Part shown: positions 45,677-55,302 of the stretch, piece after piece
How the letters are laid out: every line of letters begins with the position of its first letter
Numbering within the stretch: the first letter of the stretch is position 1
Assembly: GCF_001697145.1 (NCBI RefSeq)
Contig: NZ_CP012719.1
Location: 1,398,501-1,462,500, forward strand
From: Streptococcus anginosus
GTDB taxonomy: Bacteria > Bacillota > Bacilli > Lactobacillales > Streptococcaceae
Direction: 5' to 3'
Length of the DNA: 64,000 nucleotides
Program-made: the position numbers and the translations under genes
The notes under the pieces: model-generated
Databases searched by the model: none
What the model was told of the DNA's origin: nothing
Seen by the model: the letters and a program-made list of their open reading frames with translations, nothing else

Positions 45677-47959
45677 ATGCTTTGTCAAAACTGTAAAATA
45701 AATGAATCAACCATTCACCTTTACACGAATGTGAATGGAAAACAACACCAAGTTGACCTCTGTCAAAATTGTTATCAAATCATGAAAACAGATCCAAATA
45801 ATGCCTTATTTCGTGGCATGACCAATATGAACAATCAAAATAATTTAGACCCTTTTGATGATTTCTTTAGCAATCTAGGGAATTTTCAAAATCATCAAGA
45901 ACCGCAGACCCCTCCTACTCAATCTGGAGGTAGTTACGGCAATGGAGGTTACGGTTCCAATCAAGGTGGGGGTGCACGCCAGCAAACTCCGCAACAGCCT
46001 AAAGGCCTCCTAGAAGAATTTGGTATCAATGTAACCGAATTTGCTCGGCGCGGTGAAATTGACCCTGTCATCGGTCGTGATGAGGAAATCGTCCGCGTCA
46101 TTGAAATTCTCAACCGTCGGACGAAGAACAACCCTGTCCTCATAGGAGAGCCCGGTGTCGGTAAAACAGCTGTTGTAGAAGGCTTGGCCCAGAAGATTGT
46201 GGACGGTGATGTTCCACACAAACTCCAAGGAAAAGAAGTCATCCGTTTAGATGTAGTCAGCCTAGTGCAAGGAACTGGTATCCGTGGTCAATTTGAAGAA
46301 CGAATGCAAAAACTCATGGAAGAAATCCGTTCTCGTCAGGATGTGATTTTATTCATTGATGAAATCCATGAAATCGTTGGAGCTGGTGCAGCTGGAGATG
46401 GCAATATGGATGCTGGCAACATCTTAAAACCCGCTCTTGCTCGCGGTGAGCTTCAATTAGTTGGTGCCACAACTCTCAATGAGTATCGCATTATCGAAAA
46501 AGATGCAGCACTGGAACGCCGGATGCAGCCAGTAAAAGTGGATGAACCAACGGTTGAAGAAACCATTACTATTTTAAAAGGCATTCAAAAAAAATACGAA
46601 GACTATCATCACGTTAAATATACAGATGATGCCATTGAAGCGGCAGCTGTCTTATCCAATCGTTATATCCAAGATCGTTTCTTGCCAGATAAGGCTATTG
46701 ACTTGCTAGACGAAGCAGGTTCTAAAATGAATCTGACACTTAATTTTGTTGATCCCAAAGTTATTGATCAACGCTTGGTAGAAGCTGAAAATCTCAAGGC
46801 ACAAGCTACTCGTGATGAAGATTTTGAAAAAGCTGCCTATTTCCGTGACCAAATTGCCAAATACAAAGAAATGCAGCAAAATAAAATGGCAGACCAAGAT
46901 ACACCTATTATCAGTGAAAAAACCATTGAGCATATCATTGAGCAAAAAACAAATATCCCAGTTGGTGATCTAAAAGAAAAGGAACAATCGCAACTGATTA
47001 GTCTAGCTGATGATTTGAAAGCTCATGTCATCGGTCAAGATGATGCCGTTGATAAAATTGCCAAAGCCATTCGCCGTAATCGTGTCGGGCTTGGCTCTCC
47101 TAATCGACCAATTGGTTCCTTCCTCTTTGTCGGACCAACCGGTGTCGGTAAAACAGAACTTTCTAAACAATTAGCGATTGAGCTCTTTGGTTCAGCTGAC
47201 AGCATGATTCGCTTTGATATGAGTGAATATATGGAAAAACACAGCGTAGCCAAACTCGTTGGAGCACCTCCAGGCTATGTTGGCTACGAAGAAGCCGGAC
47301 AATTGACAGAGCGCGTACGCCGCAATCCTTACTCTCTCATTTTACTTGACGAAGTAGAAAAAGCGCACCCAGATGTCATGCACATGTTCCTGCAAGTTCT
47401 TGACGACGGACGTCTGACAGACGGACAAGGGCGCACAGTTAGCTTTAAAGATACGATTATCATTATGACTTCAAACGCTGGTACTGGCAAAGTCGAAGCA
47501 AATGTTGGCTTTGGAGCAGCGCGTGAAGGACGGACTAACTCTGTTCTCGGTGAATTAGGCAACTTCTTCAGTCCAGAATTTATGAACCGCTTTGACGGTA
47601 TTATCGAATTCAAGTCCCTTGATAAGGAAAATCTCCTAAAAATCGTAGACTTGATGCTTGAAGATGTCAATGAACGGCTTGCAACAAATGACATTCACCT
47701 CGACGTGACAGACAAAGTCAAAGAAAAATTAGTTAATTTGGGTTACGATCCGAAAATGGGAGCTCGTCCGCTCCGTCGGACAATCCAAGATCACATCGAA
47801 GACGCCATTACTGATTACTACCTTGAACACCCAAGTGAAAAAGAACTCAAGGCTGTCATGACAAGCAACGGTAAAATTGTCATCAAATCAACTAAAAAAG
47901 CTGAAAATGAAGCCAACAAAGAAATCCAAACACCAGCAGCAGATGACAATGCTAATTAA
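45677..47959 (+). CDS. clpE: ATP-dependent Clp protease ATPase ClpE
   Basis: 760 residues. N-terminal zinc finger CQNC-CQNC (residues 3-6 and 32-35), Gly/Gln-rich linker, then two AAA+ modules: GEPGVGKT and [12 protein letters not shown], separated by a UvrB/C-like segment ([21 protein letters not shown]). Unfolds proteins for ClpP and works in heat tolerance. Only ClpE has the zinc finger among HSP100 proteins in this group. Confidence 0.97.
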   Translation: MLCQNCKINESTIHLYTNVNGKQHQVDLCQNCYQIMKTDPNNALFRGMTNMNNQNNLDPFDDFFSNLGNFQNHQEPQTPPTQSGGSYGNGGYGSNQGGGARQQTPQQPKGLLEEFGINVTEFARRGEIDPVIGRDEEIVRVIEILNRRTKNNPVLIGEPGVGKTAVVEGLAQKIVDGDVPHKLQGKEVIRLDVVSLVQGTGIRGQFEERMQKLMEEIRSRQDVILFIDEIHEIVGAGAAGDGNMDAGNILKPALARGELQLVGATTLNEYRIIEKDAALERRMQPVKVDEPTVEETITILKGIQKKYEDYHHVKYTDDAIEAAAVLSNRYIQDRFLPDKAIDLLDEAGSKMNLTLNFVDPKVIDQRLVEAENLKAQATRDEDFEKAAYFRDQIAKYKEMQQNKMADQDTPIISEKTIEHIIEQKTNIPVGDLKEKEQSQLISLADDLKAHVIGQDDAVDKIAKAIRRNRVGLGSPNRPIGSFLFVGPTGVGKTELSKQLAIELFGSADSMIRFDMSEYMEKHSVAKLVGAPPGYVGYEEAGQLTERVRRNPYSLILLDEVEKAHPDVMHMFLQVLDDGRLTDGQGRTVSFKDTIIIMTSNAGTGKVEANVGFGAAREGRTNSVLGELGNFFSPEFMNRFDGIIEFKSLDKENLLKIVDLMLEDVNERLATNDIHLDVTDKVKEKLVNLGYDPKMGARPLRRTIQDHIEDAITDYYLEHPSEKELKAVMTSNGKIVIKSTKKAENEANKEIQTPAADDNAN

Positions 47960-47968
47960 ACATGAAAT

Positions 47969-48000
47969 TCACTCCTTAGAAGTCTAGGGAGTGACTTTTT
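47969..48000 (+). terminator. Terminator of clpE
   Basis: TCACTCC(TTAG) and (CTAG)GGAGTGA stem, followed by CTTTTT; also borders the convergent GyrI-like gene. Confidence 0.8.
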
Positions 48001-48002
48001 AG

Positions 48003-48611
48003 TTACTGAACACTGTATCTCAAAATTGTCTTTAGTCTCTCTGGAGCGGTGCGATTTTTATTGTTCAAATAAATTTCACGATGATATGCTGTACAGCGTT
48101 TTAACCCATTTTCTTGACAGAAAGCATCCATTTTCGCGAAGGTCTGTGGCTCATCGTCAAATGGTCCTACATGAAGCATTGCAACGCTGCTTCCTTCGCT
48201 TATTCGTTCAAAGCGAATCTCATTATAAAACGGATTTGGTTTTTTCACTTTTACTTTTACGAGAGCTGTTTCAACTATTTCATTTGTAATAAACTCTGGC
48301 TGGGCAATCATAATCGTATAAACTAAGTCGTCTTTTACCAAAGTCTTCTCTGATTCTGTTTGCTGCCAAATCCCTTCCAAAGGGTAAACGGTAAAATCAG
48401 TAAATTCCTGATGATGAGCAGTTTTTTTATACTCCATTTTAATCGCATAAGCGAGGGAATAAAGAGCAGAAACCCTTTCTGAAAAGTCAGCTTTATTTGG
48501 ATTTCCTTGACCATTTAACATGATAAATGACTGCACAGGGTGTTCAATGACCACAGAATTTTTTGGAACTTGATAAAGTTTTTTATCTAATTTTCTCCAT
48601 TCATATTTCAT
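48003..48611 (-). CDS. GyrI-like small-molecule-binding protein
   Basis: 202 residues (MKYEWRKLDKKLYQVPKN). The C-terminal part has the GyrI-like/AraC effector-binding fold (YNEIRFERISEGSSVAMLHVGPFDDEPQTF). Unlike MarR/MerR proteins with this domain it has no HTH. Ligand unknown. Ribosome site GGAG, monocistronic. Confidence 0.85.
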   Translation of the reverse strand: MKYEWRKLDKKLYQVPKNSVVIEHPVQSFIMLNGQGNPNKADFSERVSALYSLAYAIKMEYKKTAHHQEFTDFTVYPLEGIWQQTESEKTLVKDDLVYTIMIAQPEFITNEIVETALVKVKVKKPNPFYNEIRFERISEGSSVAMLHVGPFDDEPQTFAKMDAFCQENGLKRCTAYHREIYLNNKNRTAPERLKTILRYSVQ

Positions 48612-48783
48612 TTGTTTGCTCCTTTCATTTTTCTATCATGAGTATAACAAAAGAAACTTGTCGCTTGATGTCAACTTTTATATAAAAGTAAAATTTATTT
48701 GAAGATTTTTCTTCTGTTTTCCCATATTTTTTATAATAGATATTCTGTTTTTTCAAAATAATCAGAAAATTTCAATTTTTCTA

Positions 48784-48811
48784 TTGTTTTTTTGGAATAA
48801 GATGTTATAAT
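48784..48811 (+). promoter_or_regulatory. Promoter of the mini-ORF/PTS_EIIC_2 transcript
   Basis: TTGTTT (48784-48789), 16 bases, TATAAT (48806-48811), 34 bases before the small ORF. Confidence 0.65.
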
Positions 48812-48844
48812 AGACAACAAGAAAAATAAAAAAGGAGTTACGTT

Positions 48845-48919
48845 ATGTTGATGATAGCTATTATTATCATTATTTATAGTATTTTATCAAGGCGTAGCTA
48901 CCGTTTTAAAATGGGATAA
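48845..48919 (+). CDS. 24-residue hydrophobic mini-protein or leader peptide
   Basis: ATG behind AAAGGAGTTACGTT, then MLMIAIIIIIYSILS followed by RRSYRFKMG and stop: one membrane segment and a basic tail. Too small for routine annotation. It lies between a promoter and a terminator ahead of a PTS_EIIC_2 gene. It may be a regulatory leader or a type I toxin-like peptide; neither is shown. Confidence 0.55.
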   Translation: MLMIAIIIIIYSILSRRSYRFKMG

Positions 48920-48940
48920 TCATCTCCGTTTTTACATGAC

Positions 48941-48982
48941 TCCGCCTTATTCTCATTTGGGATAGGGCGGATTTTATTTTTC
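48941..48982 (+). terminator. Terminator-like hairpin ahead of the PTS_EIIC_2 gene
   Basis: TCCGCCTTAT (48941-48950) and ATAGGGCGGA (48962-48971), ten pairs with one G-T wobble, then ATTTTATTTTT. The next gene starts 20 bases later, so this may be an attenuator. Confidence 0.8.
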
Positions 48983-49001
48983 AAAAATAAAGGAGTTTTT
49001 T

Positions 49002-50126
49002 ATGACAAAAGAAAACACAACCGTATCACTTACCCCTAAATCATTTTTGCATAAAGTTCTAAACGGAACCGCAATTGGTGTTATCGTAGCCTTGCTGCCT
49101 AACTGTATCTTTGCCATTATTTTCTCTTTAGACTTTTTCAAAAATAATACTTTCTTTGCAACTTGGAATGTGGCTAACGTTCTTTTCCAAGCCACTTTAT
49201 CTGCCGTAATTGGAACGCTGGTTGCCTTGGAATTTAATTTCAAAGGAATGAAAGCTGCGCTTCTGACAGCCATTGCTTTTGTTAGTTCTGGTGCTTCTAG
49301 CAAACTAGCTGGAGCAACGGAGTTATTAGGATATGTTCAAAAGCAAAAAGCCCCTGCTGAAATTACCGCAACTGCAAACAAAATGGTTACTGGATTCTAC
49401 ACGACCGGTACAGGGGACATTATCAATGTCATGCTAATTTGTGCCCTTAGCGTTCTCGTATTGCTCTGGCTAGAAGGAAAATTTGAATCCTTTAATTTCG
49501 TTCTTCTGCCAATCGTTGGATCGCTTCTTGCGACTGTGGGGCTATTTACACTTCCTTATGTCAAAATGATTTCTAGCTTAATTGGGCAAGGAATCATCTA
49601 CTTTACGGATCTTCAGCCTTACTTAATGAGTGTTCTCATCTGTGTTACTTTTGCTATCTTAATCGTGGCTCCAATCTCAACTGTTGCAATCGGTCTTGCC
49701 ATTGGACTAAATGGACTCGCTGCCGGTGCTTCTGCTATGGGGGTCGGAACAACTTGTATCGTACTTGTTGTTCATTCATTCTTCGTCAATAAACCTGGTG
49801 TAACTGCTGCTGTCGCCCTTGGTTCAATGAAAATGATGATGACCAATGTCTTTGAACATCCAATCTCTTATGTTCCTATCATTGCAACTTCTGTTGTAAC
49901 TGGACTATTGGTTCCCCTCTTCACCATTATCGGGACGCCTGCATCAGCAGGTTTTGGATTAGTTGGTCTGACTGGACTCTTCGCTTCTGTTACAGGCGGA
50001 CTTCCCATGGGACTGGCAATCTTAGCTTGGCTTGTCATCCCAACAATCGTTGCCATTCTTTTCCGTCTTCTCTTTGAAAAAGTACTCAATTTATATACAG
50101 CAGATATTTTCAAATTTGAACCTTAA
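49002..50126 (+). CDS. PTS_EIIC_2/PfoR-like membrane protein
   Basis: 374 residues with about ten membrane helices. The family (PTS_EIIC_2, PF13303) includes PfoR-type regulators and putative EIIC sugar channels; there is no EIIA or EIIB gene nearby. N-terminal FLHKVLNGTAIGVIVALLPN and a central GNVxx-like SFFVNKPGVTAAVALGSMKMM are typical. Ribosome site AAAGGAG. Behind a terminator and mini-ORF. Confidence 0.82.
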   Translation: MTKENTTVSLTPKSFLHKVLNGTAIGVIVALLPNCIFAIIFSLDFFKNNTFFATWNVANVLFQATLSAVIGTLVALEFNFKGMKAALLTAIAFVSSGASSKLAGATELLGYVQKQKAPAEITATANKMVTGFYTTGTGDIINVMLICALSVLVLLWLEGKFESFNFVLLPIVGSLLATVGLFTLPYVKMISSLIGQGIIYFTDLQPYLMSVLICVTFAILIVAPISTVAIGLAIGLNGLAAGASAMGVGTTCIVLVVHSFFVNKPGVTAAVALGSMKMMMTNVFEHPISYVPIIATSVVTGLLVPLFTIIGTPASAGFGLVGLTGLFASVTGGLPMGLAILAWLVIPTIVAILFRLLFEKVLNLYTADIFKFEP

Positions 50127-50140
50127 AATGCTTGAAAGCC

Positions 50141-50169
50141 TTGACAGCACTTGATTTCTGCATTATGAT
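50141..50169 (+). promoter_or_regulatory. NUDIX gene promoter
   Basis: TTGACA (50141-50146), 17 bases, TATGAT (50164-50169), 33 bases before the ATG. Confidence 0.82.
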
Positions 50170-50201
50170 ATTAGTAGCATATAAGAAAGAGTGGAAACGA
50201 T

Positions 50202-50651
50202 ATGACAGTCGCAACTTTTGGAGAAAAGCAAGAAGACGTTCAATATGTGAATCGCTATGGCGTTTATGCAGTTATTCCAGATGAAAAGCAAGAAAAGATA
50301 ATTTTAGTGCAAGCCCCCAACGGCGCTTGGTTCTTGCCCGGAGGCGAGATTGAGCAAGATGAGGATCGCTTGACTGCCTTAAAACGTGAACTGATTGAAG
50401 AGCTTGGTTTTACTGCTCAAATCGGTCAATATTACGGACAAGCAGATGAATATTTTTATTCTCGCCACCGCGATACCTATTTTTATAACCCTGCTTACAT
50501 TTATGAAGTAAGCCAGTATGAGCAATCGCAGGCACCTTTAGAAGATTTTAATCAGCTCGTCTGGTTTCCAATCGAAGAAGCTATTTCCAAATTAAAACGT
50601 GGCAGTCATAAATGGGGAATTGAAATGTGGAAAAAGAATCATAAAGTATGA
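50202..50651 (+). CDS. NUDIX hydrolase
   Basis: 149 residues. Full NUDIX box: GGEIEQDEDRLTALKRELIE followed by ELGF (about residues 49-72), with the Glu residues that bind Mg2+. Hydrolyses a nucleoside diphosphate linked to another group; substrate not predictable. Own promoter, DUF1827 gene behind it. Confidence 0.92.
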   Translation: MTVATFGEKQEDVQYVNRYGVYAVIPDEKQEKIILVQAPNGAWFLPGGEIEQDEDRLTALKRELIEELGFTAQIGQYYGQADEYFYSRHRDTYFYNPAYIYEVSQYEQSQAPLEDFNQLVWFPIEEAISKLKRGSHKWGIEMWKKNHKV

Positions 50652-50714
50652 GAAATTGTTCACATTTCTTATGAAAAAGTGCTATAATAGGAATAGAATA
50701 TAGGAGGAAGTCAG

Positions 50715-51014
50715 ATGAAGCTTATTAACACGACAAACAGCCATGCACGCCTTGTACAAAGTCAATTAGAAAGTACAGATGCTACACTAGTTGAGACTTT
50801 TTCCGCTGGAAATACAGACGTCGTCTTTACGCAAGCACCTTTTCATTATGAAATTCTGATTTCAAATAAACACCGCGCCATTCGCGAACAAGAAGTTGAA
50901 AAAATTCGAGAATTTTTTTTGAAACGAAAAATTGATACAAAATCGATTGATGCTTCTCGAATTAAGACACTCTATTCAACAAACCTCATTGAAATATCCA
51001 TCCCAACTAAATAA
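50715..51014 (+). CDS. DUF1827 family protein
   Basis: 99 residues (MKLINTTNSHARLVQSQLE...), complete small streptococcal/lactococcal family without known function. Ribosome site AGGAGG. A TATAAT box and TTCACA lie upstream, so it may be expressed separately. Confidence 0.9.
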   Translation: MKLINTTNSHARLVQSQLESTDATLVETFSAGNTDVVFTQAPFHYEILISNKHRAIREQEVEKIREFFLKRKIDTKSIDASRIKTLYSTNLIEISIPTK

Positions 51015-51037
51015 GCCTGTCAAGGCTTATTTTTTTG
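51012..51037 (+). terminator. Terminator of the DUF1827 gene
   Basis: TAAGCCT (51012-51018), loop GTCA, AGGCTTA (51023-51029), perfect stem, then TTTTTTTG. Confidence 0.9.
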
Positions 51038-51084
51038 TTTAAAAAAGAGTGAATTCGCAACTAAGTGCTCAATCCACTCCCGTT

Positions 51085-53139
51085 TTATTTCTGTCTGACA
51101 TAGTTCATCATGTCGTATGGTAATGTATTGGCGGTTTCTTTGAGAGAATAATTTTCTAAATTATTGACATTTTGACGGAGAAATTTTGCATAACTAGCTG
51201 AAATCAGCTTTTCGTGTTCATATTCAAAAATAATCTTCCGCTCCAAATAATAACCTCGCAGCATTTCCTTGATATTATTCGGTTTGATACGCGTGATAAC
51301 CCGCTCAATAAAAGCACCGCTTTCAATAATTGCTGTCTCACGGATACGCGAATCTTGCAAGAAATTGATAAGCGCAGTATTATAAACGCCCTTCAGATTT
51401 TCTAAACTGCCGATAATCACTTCTGTATTGGCTAGATACAGTTCGGCAATCTCTTCTCTTTCAGCCTTACTAGGCTTTGCTCTATCTTGATTGAGCCAAT
51501 TACGGAAAGTAGAGCCAAACGTAACAATCTCATGTAGCAATAAGCGAGTCATTCTGAAAAAGCTAATCAAAAAATAAGTGAAGCGCGAAGCAAGATTGCG
51601 GTTGATTCTTTGCTCCATATTCCATAAATAACGTTGGTAAATGGAATAGGCACGGTTACTCATTTTTCTTTCTTCGTAGGCTTGTTCCAAACCGTCACTT
51701 TCAATACTCAGCATCAGCAATTGTAAATCTGTCAAATCTTTTTGAACAGATTTGCCTTCCTGCTCCAGAATAAGATGCTCGATTCGTCCATGATAATTAT
51801 CAATAGCCGCATAAAGCGGAGCTTTGACTTTGGTATGCTTCAAATCTTCTTCTAATTCTTGGACAACGTCATTTAAAATAGCAATATGCATGAGGTAGTC
51901 TGATGATTCTTCCTTATTTTCTGATAAACGAGGCAACACTACCAGTCCTGTCAAAAAACTAAGCAATGTAACTCCAGCCACCAAGAAAAGCAAAAGAGGA
52001 TATTCCTGCTCTAAAGCTGTTGGAATCAAGAGAATGGTTGCAATGGATACGGTTCCTTTTACGCCTGAAAAAGTTAACAGAGCAATATCTCTCCAATATT
52101 TCGACATTTTCTTTTTCAAACATAGGCTTCTCCAGAAATAAAAGCCATAAATCATGACAAAACGAATGACAAATAGCACAATCGTCAGCAAAAGAATCGT
52201 CAGAAGGAGCCAGAGATTATCATAAACTGGGCTTTTCAAAATGGGTTCAGCTATCGTTTCCAACTCAATTCCTAAAATGACAAAGACCGATCCATTCAGC
52301 ATAAATGTGACAGTTTGCCAAATCGTATCTGTCACGGTATCAACTTGAGCCTCTAATAAAGTAATCCTTTTAAAACGACTAGCCTTAAAAATCCCTGCCA
52401 CGACAACTGCAATAATCCCTGATACATGGAGTTCTTCGGCTAAAAAGAATGTCAGCAACGGTAAACTTAATTCTAACAACAACTCTCCTGCTGTGTCTGA
52501 GGCTCGCACCGTATACAGCAGCTTTTGCAACTGACGATTTAAAAAAGCAGTTAGACCACCCACAATAAAACCGCCAATGATTGAAAGGATAAGTGAGGTG
52601 CTGGCTTCCTGAGCTGAAAATTTCCCTGTTGTCCAAGCCGTCAGGGCAAATTGAAAGGCAACCAACCCGCTCGCATCATTTAGCAAGCCCTCCCCTTTCA
52701 AAATATTTTCTACACGTTTTGGAAAGGTAAAGCGCTCAGATAAGGACGCAAAAGCCACTAAATCAGTCGGACCCAAGGCGGCTCCAACCGCGATACACGC
52801 TGCAAGAGGAAGGTACACCCATAGCCAATGCGATAAAAAACCAAGACTCAAAGTTGATAGAAAAATAACTGGAAAAATCAGATAAATAACAATCTTCCAA
52901 TGCTTAAGAATACTGGTAATATCGCTTTCTTCTGCTTCTCGAAACAGTAGCGGTCCAATGATTAAAGCTAGAAACAGCTCTGTCTCTAAATGAAACGTCC
53001 CAACTGGAATGAAAAATCCCAAGCCAATCCCTAATAAAATTTGTATGAGTGGCGTCGGCAAGCTTGGAAATAGCTTGTTGGTGGCATTTGAAACAATCAG
53101 AACAGATAAAAAGATAATAATATAAAGGAGTAAGTCCAC
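51085..53139 (-). CDS. CPA1-family Na+/H+ antiporter
   Basis: 684 residues. Twelve or so membrane helices occupy the first 400, with the family FPVIF, GAALGPTDLVAFASLSERF (ion-site Asp) and FSGVKGTVSIATILL segments; the C-terminal 280 form a cytoplasmic regulatory tail. Exchanges Na+ (or K+) for H+. Start GTG 53139, ribosome site GAAGG. The 84-residue gene upstream is on the same transcript. Confidence 0.92.
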   Translation of the reverse strand: MDLLLYIIIFLSVLIVSNATNKLFPSLPTPLIQILLGIGLGFFIPVGTFHLETELFLALIIGPLLFREAEESDITSILKHWKIVIYLIFPVIFLSTLSLGFLSHWLWVYLPLAACIAVGAALGPTDLVAFASLSERFTFPKRVENILKGEGLLNDASGLVAFQFALTAWTTGKFSAQEASTSLILSIIGGFIVGGLTAFLNRQLQKLLYTVRASDTAGELLLELSLPLLTFFLAEELHVSGIIAVVVAGIFKASRFKRITLLEAQVDTVTDTIWQTVTFMLNGSVFVILGIELETIAEPILKSPVYDNLWLLLTILLLTIVLFVIRFVMIYGFYFWRSLCLKKKMSKYWRDIALLTFSGVKGTVSIATILLIPTALEQEYPLLLFLVAGVTLLSFLTGLVVLPRLSENKEESSDYLMHIAILNDVVQELEEDLKHTKVKAPLYAAIDNYHGRIEHLILEQEGKSVQKDLTDLQLLMLSIESDGLEQAYEERKMSNRAYSIYQRYLWNMEQRINRNLASRFTYFLISFFRMTRLLLHEIVTFGSTFRNWLNQDRAKPSKAEREEIAELYLANTEVIIGSLENLKGVYNTALINFLQDSRIRETAIIESGAFIERVITRIKPNNIKEMLRGYYLERKIIFEYEHEKLISASYAKFLRQNVNNLENYSLKETANTLPYDMMNYVRQK

Positions 53140-53150
53140 ATTTTCCTTCT

Positions 53151-53405
53151 TTATTTTTGTTTACAGCATTTTTCAAAAAGCATCTTCTGCTCGGAGATTT
53201 TTTGATCTATTTTCGATAAATCGCGATGCTCAATCATTTTTTGACAGCGCTCCATTTCAAGATTGACTAATTTTTTCTTAATCCGAAGCATTTTTTTGCT
53301 CATCTGCGCATCATTTACTTGCTTTGCTAAGATTTCTCCATTGGTTGAATCTAGATATTGACTGCGCAAGCAGTTCAATTTTTCATGTAGATATTGCTTA
53401 TCCAT
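53151..53405 (-). CDS. Small helical hypothetical protein
   Basis: 84 residues, predicted almost all helix, rich in Lys/Gln/Met with heptad-like spacing (QMSKKMLRIKKKLVNLEMERCQKMIEHRDL), so a coiled coil is likely. No family recognised. Clear ribosome site GGGAG. It lies between mnmM and the antiporter, with 11 bases to the antiporter start. Confidence 0.68.
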   Translation of the reverse strand: MDKQYLHEKLNCLRSQYLDSTNGEILAKQVNDAQMSKKMLRIKKKLVNLEMERCQKMIEHRDLSKIDQKISEQKMLFEKCCKQK

Positions 53406-53417
53406 TTTTCTCCCTAC

Positions 53418-53966
53418 TTAGGTCATTTTTAATTTCTCAATCATCACTAAAAAGGGGGGCTGATTGATTTGGTTGATTGTTTTATAAAGGGCGACAGTAA
53501 ATTCCTGCTGCGGCAATTGACTGACAAAATCTAAAACTGCATCTCGCTCCACATCGCCACCTGTATGTCCATAATAAATCATGATTGCAATCCGACCGCC
53601 AGTTACTAAGCGCTGACATAATTTTTCCAAAGCCTGAATAGTTGTATGTGGCTGCGTAATCACTGTTTTATCTGCCGACGGAAGATAGCCTAGATTAAAA
53701 ATAGCTGCTTTAATACTTGCAACATATTGATCCACATTTTCGTGACCTGTTAGAAGCAATTCAACATTGTCCAATTTAGCTTCTGCCAAGCGCTTGGTAG
53801 TTTGCTCAACGGCTTGCTCTTGAATATCAAAAGCATACACTTTTTTAGCCAATCGTGCCAAGAAAAGCGTGTCGTGCCCATTGCCCATAGTGGCATCAAC
53901 GACGATGTCTTCATCAGTCACTACTTCCTCTAAAAAAGCATGTGCCATTTGTAATGGTCTTAACAT
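53418..53966 (-). CDS. mnmM: tRNA wobble-uridine methyltransferase MnmM (YtqB)
   Basis: 182 residues of the rRNA_methylase/YtqB family. SAM site VDATMGNGHDTLFLARLAKKVYAFD, then GYLPSADK and IMIYYGHTGG. In B. subtilis MnmM methylates nm5s2U34 of tRNA; the neighbouring radical SAM gene encodes the partner MnmL (YtqA), and the two overlap by seven bases. Assignment rests on this pairing and the family. Confidence 0.9.
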   Translation of the reverse strand: MLRPLQMAHAFLEEVVTDEDIVVDATMGNGHDTLFLARLAKKVYAFDIQEQAVEQTTKRLAEAKLDNVELLLTGHENVDQYVASIKAAIFNLGYLPSADKTVITQPHTTIQALEKLCQRLVTGGRIAIMIYYGHTGGDVERDAVLDFVSQLPQQEFTVALYKTINQINQPPFLVMIEKLKMT

Positions 53967-54904
53967 ATAAATCGTTGCTCCTTTGCTTTACACCCTTGAA
54001 CGCTGCCGCGACGGTTCATTTCCTGTTCAATCGCATTGAGAACTTCCCATTTGTTGAGGCTCCACATAGGGCCAATTAACATATCTCGTGGCGCATCCCC
54101 TGTAATTCGATGAATGACGATATGTTTAGGGATTATTTCTAATTGATCACAGACAATAGAAACATACTCATCTTGGCTAAGCAGCTGCAAGCGTCCTTCA
54201 TGATAATCTCGTTGCATGCGTGTGTTGGTCATTAAATGCAAAAGATGTAATTTAATCCCCTGAATATCATTGTCTGTCACACAGCGGCGAACATTTTCTA
54301 TCATCATCTCATGGCTTTCACCAGGCAAACCATTGATTAAGTGAGAAACTATCTCGATTTTTGGAAATTTCCGCAGCCGTTGAACCGTTTCAACATATAA
54401 TTCATAGGAATGTGCGCGGTTAATCAATTGCGAAGTAGCTTCATAAGTCGTCTGCAAGCCCAGCTCTACCGTCACATGCATGCGTTCAGATAATTCTGCT
54501 AGATAAGCAATCGTCTCATCAGGCAGGCAGTCTGGTCTGGTTCCAATGTTAATACCTACAACTCCTGGCTCATTGATGGCTTGCTCATATCGCTCACGAA
54601 TGACCTCCACCTTATCATGGGTATTGGTGAAATTTTGAAAATAAACTAGATATTTCTTGACTTCAGGCCACTTTCGATGCATAAAATCAATTTCCTTGTA
54701 AAATTGCTCACGAATCGGTGCTTCTGGTGCTACAATGGCATCACCTGACCCAGATACCGTACAAAAAGTACAGCCACCATGAGCTACCGTTCCGTCTCGA
54801 TTAGGGCAATCAAAGCCAGCATCAATCGGAACTTTAAAGGTCTTCTCTCCAAATAGTTTTCGATAATAAGCATTTAACGAATTATATGGTTTCATAACTT
54901 TCAT
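53960..54904 (-). CDS. mnmL: Radical SAM protein MnmL (YtqA/TIGR01212)
   Basis: 314 residues. The radical SAM cysteines are C33, C45 and C48 in the segment FDCPNRDGTVAHGGCTFC. TIGR01212-type enzymes act in mnm5 side-chain formation on tRNA U34; the adjacent mnmM makes the final methylation. Start ATG 54904 or the one three codons in; neither has a strong ribosome site. Confidence 0.9.
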   Translation of the reverse strand: MKVMKPYNSLNAYYRKLFGEKTFKVPIDAGFDCPNRDGTVAHGGCTFCTVSGSGDAIVAPEAPIREQFYKEIDFMHRKWPEVKKYLVYFQNFTNTHDKVEVIRERYEQAINEPGVVGINIGTRPDCLPDETIAYLAELSERMHVTVELGLQTTYEATSQLINRAHSYELYVETVQRLRKFPKIEIVSHLINGLPGESHEMMIENVRRCVTDNDIQGIKLHLLHLMTNTRMQRDYHEGRLQLLSQDEYVSIVCDQLEIIPKHIVIHRITGDAPRDMLIGPMWSLNKWEVLNAIEQEMNRRGSVQGCKAKEQRFIC

Positions 54905-54945
54905 TGTACCACAAAATAAAACAGAACTCGCGTTCGGAGTTCCAT

Positions 54946-55272
54946 TTACACTTTACTAATGTCCGTTGGCTTCCATTGGTGCTTTTTCAAATCCACACAG
55001 CCATTCGTTTTAAAAGTCACTCCTTCGGCCCAAAGGAGATGTCTCTGCTCCTCCCACGCTGGCGCTAAGCATCCTGCGGAATTAACCACACGATGGCAAG
55101 GATACTTCCCATAAAGTCCAGCCTGAGACAGGACGCGACCTACCAAACGAGCATTTCTTTCTCGCCCTATCAAATGTGCAATTTGTCCATAGGTAGCCAC
55201 TTCTCCTACAGGAATCTGCTCAACTATTGACAAAATTTGAAGAATCAGACGTTTATCTAAAACTTTTACCAC
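54946..55272 (-). CDS. MGMT/alkyltransferase-like protein
   Basis: 108 residues, only the C-terminal domain of O6-alkylguanine transferases. The active-site motif is PCHRVV, with Cys present. Short proteins of this kind are alkyltransferases or ATL-type damage recognisers; a catalytic Cys favours true transfer. Start GTG after AGGAGG. Confidence 0.88.
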   Translation of the reverse strand: MVKVLDKRLILQILSIVEQIPVGEVATYGQIAHLIGRERNARLVGRVLSQAGLYGKYPCHRVVNSAGCLAPAWEEQRHLLWAEGVTFKTNGCVDLKKHQWKPTDISKV

Positions 55273-55302
55273 CCTGCCTCCTCTAAACTGTCTGCTAATA
55301 AT

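Noticed and set aside
45961..46242. Antisense frames in clpE
   Set aside because: Shadows created by codon bias of the real gene.
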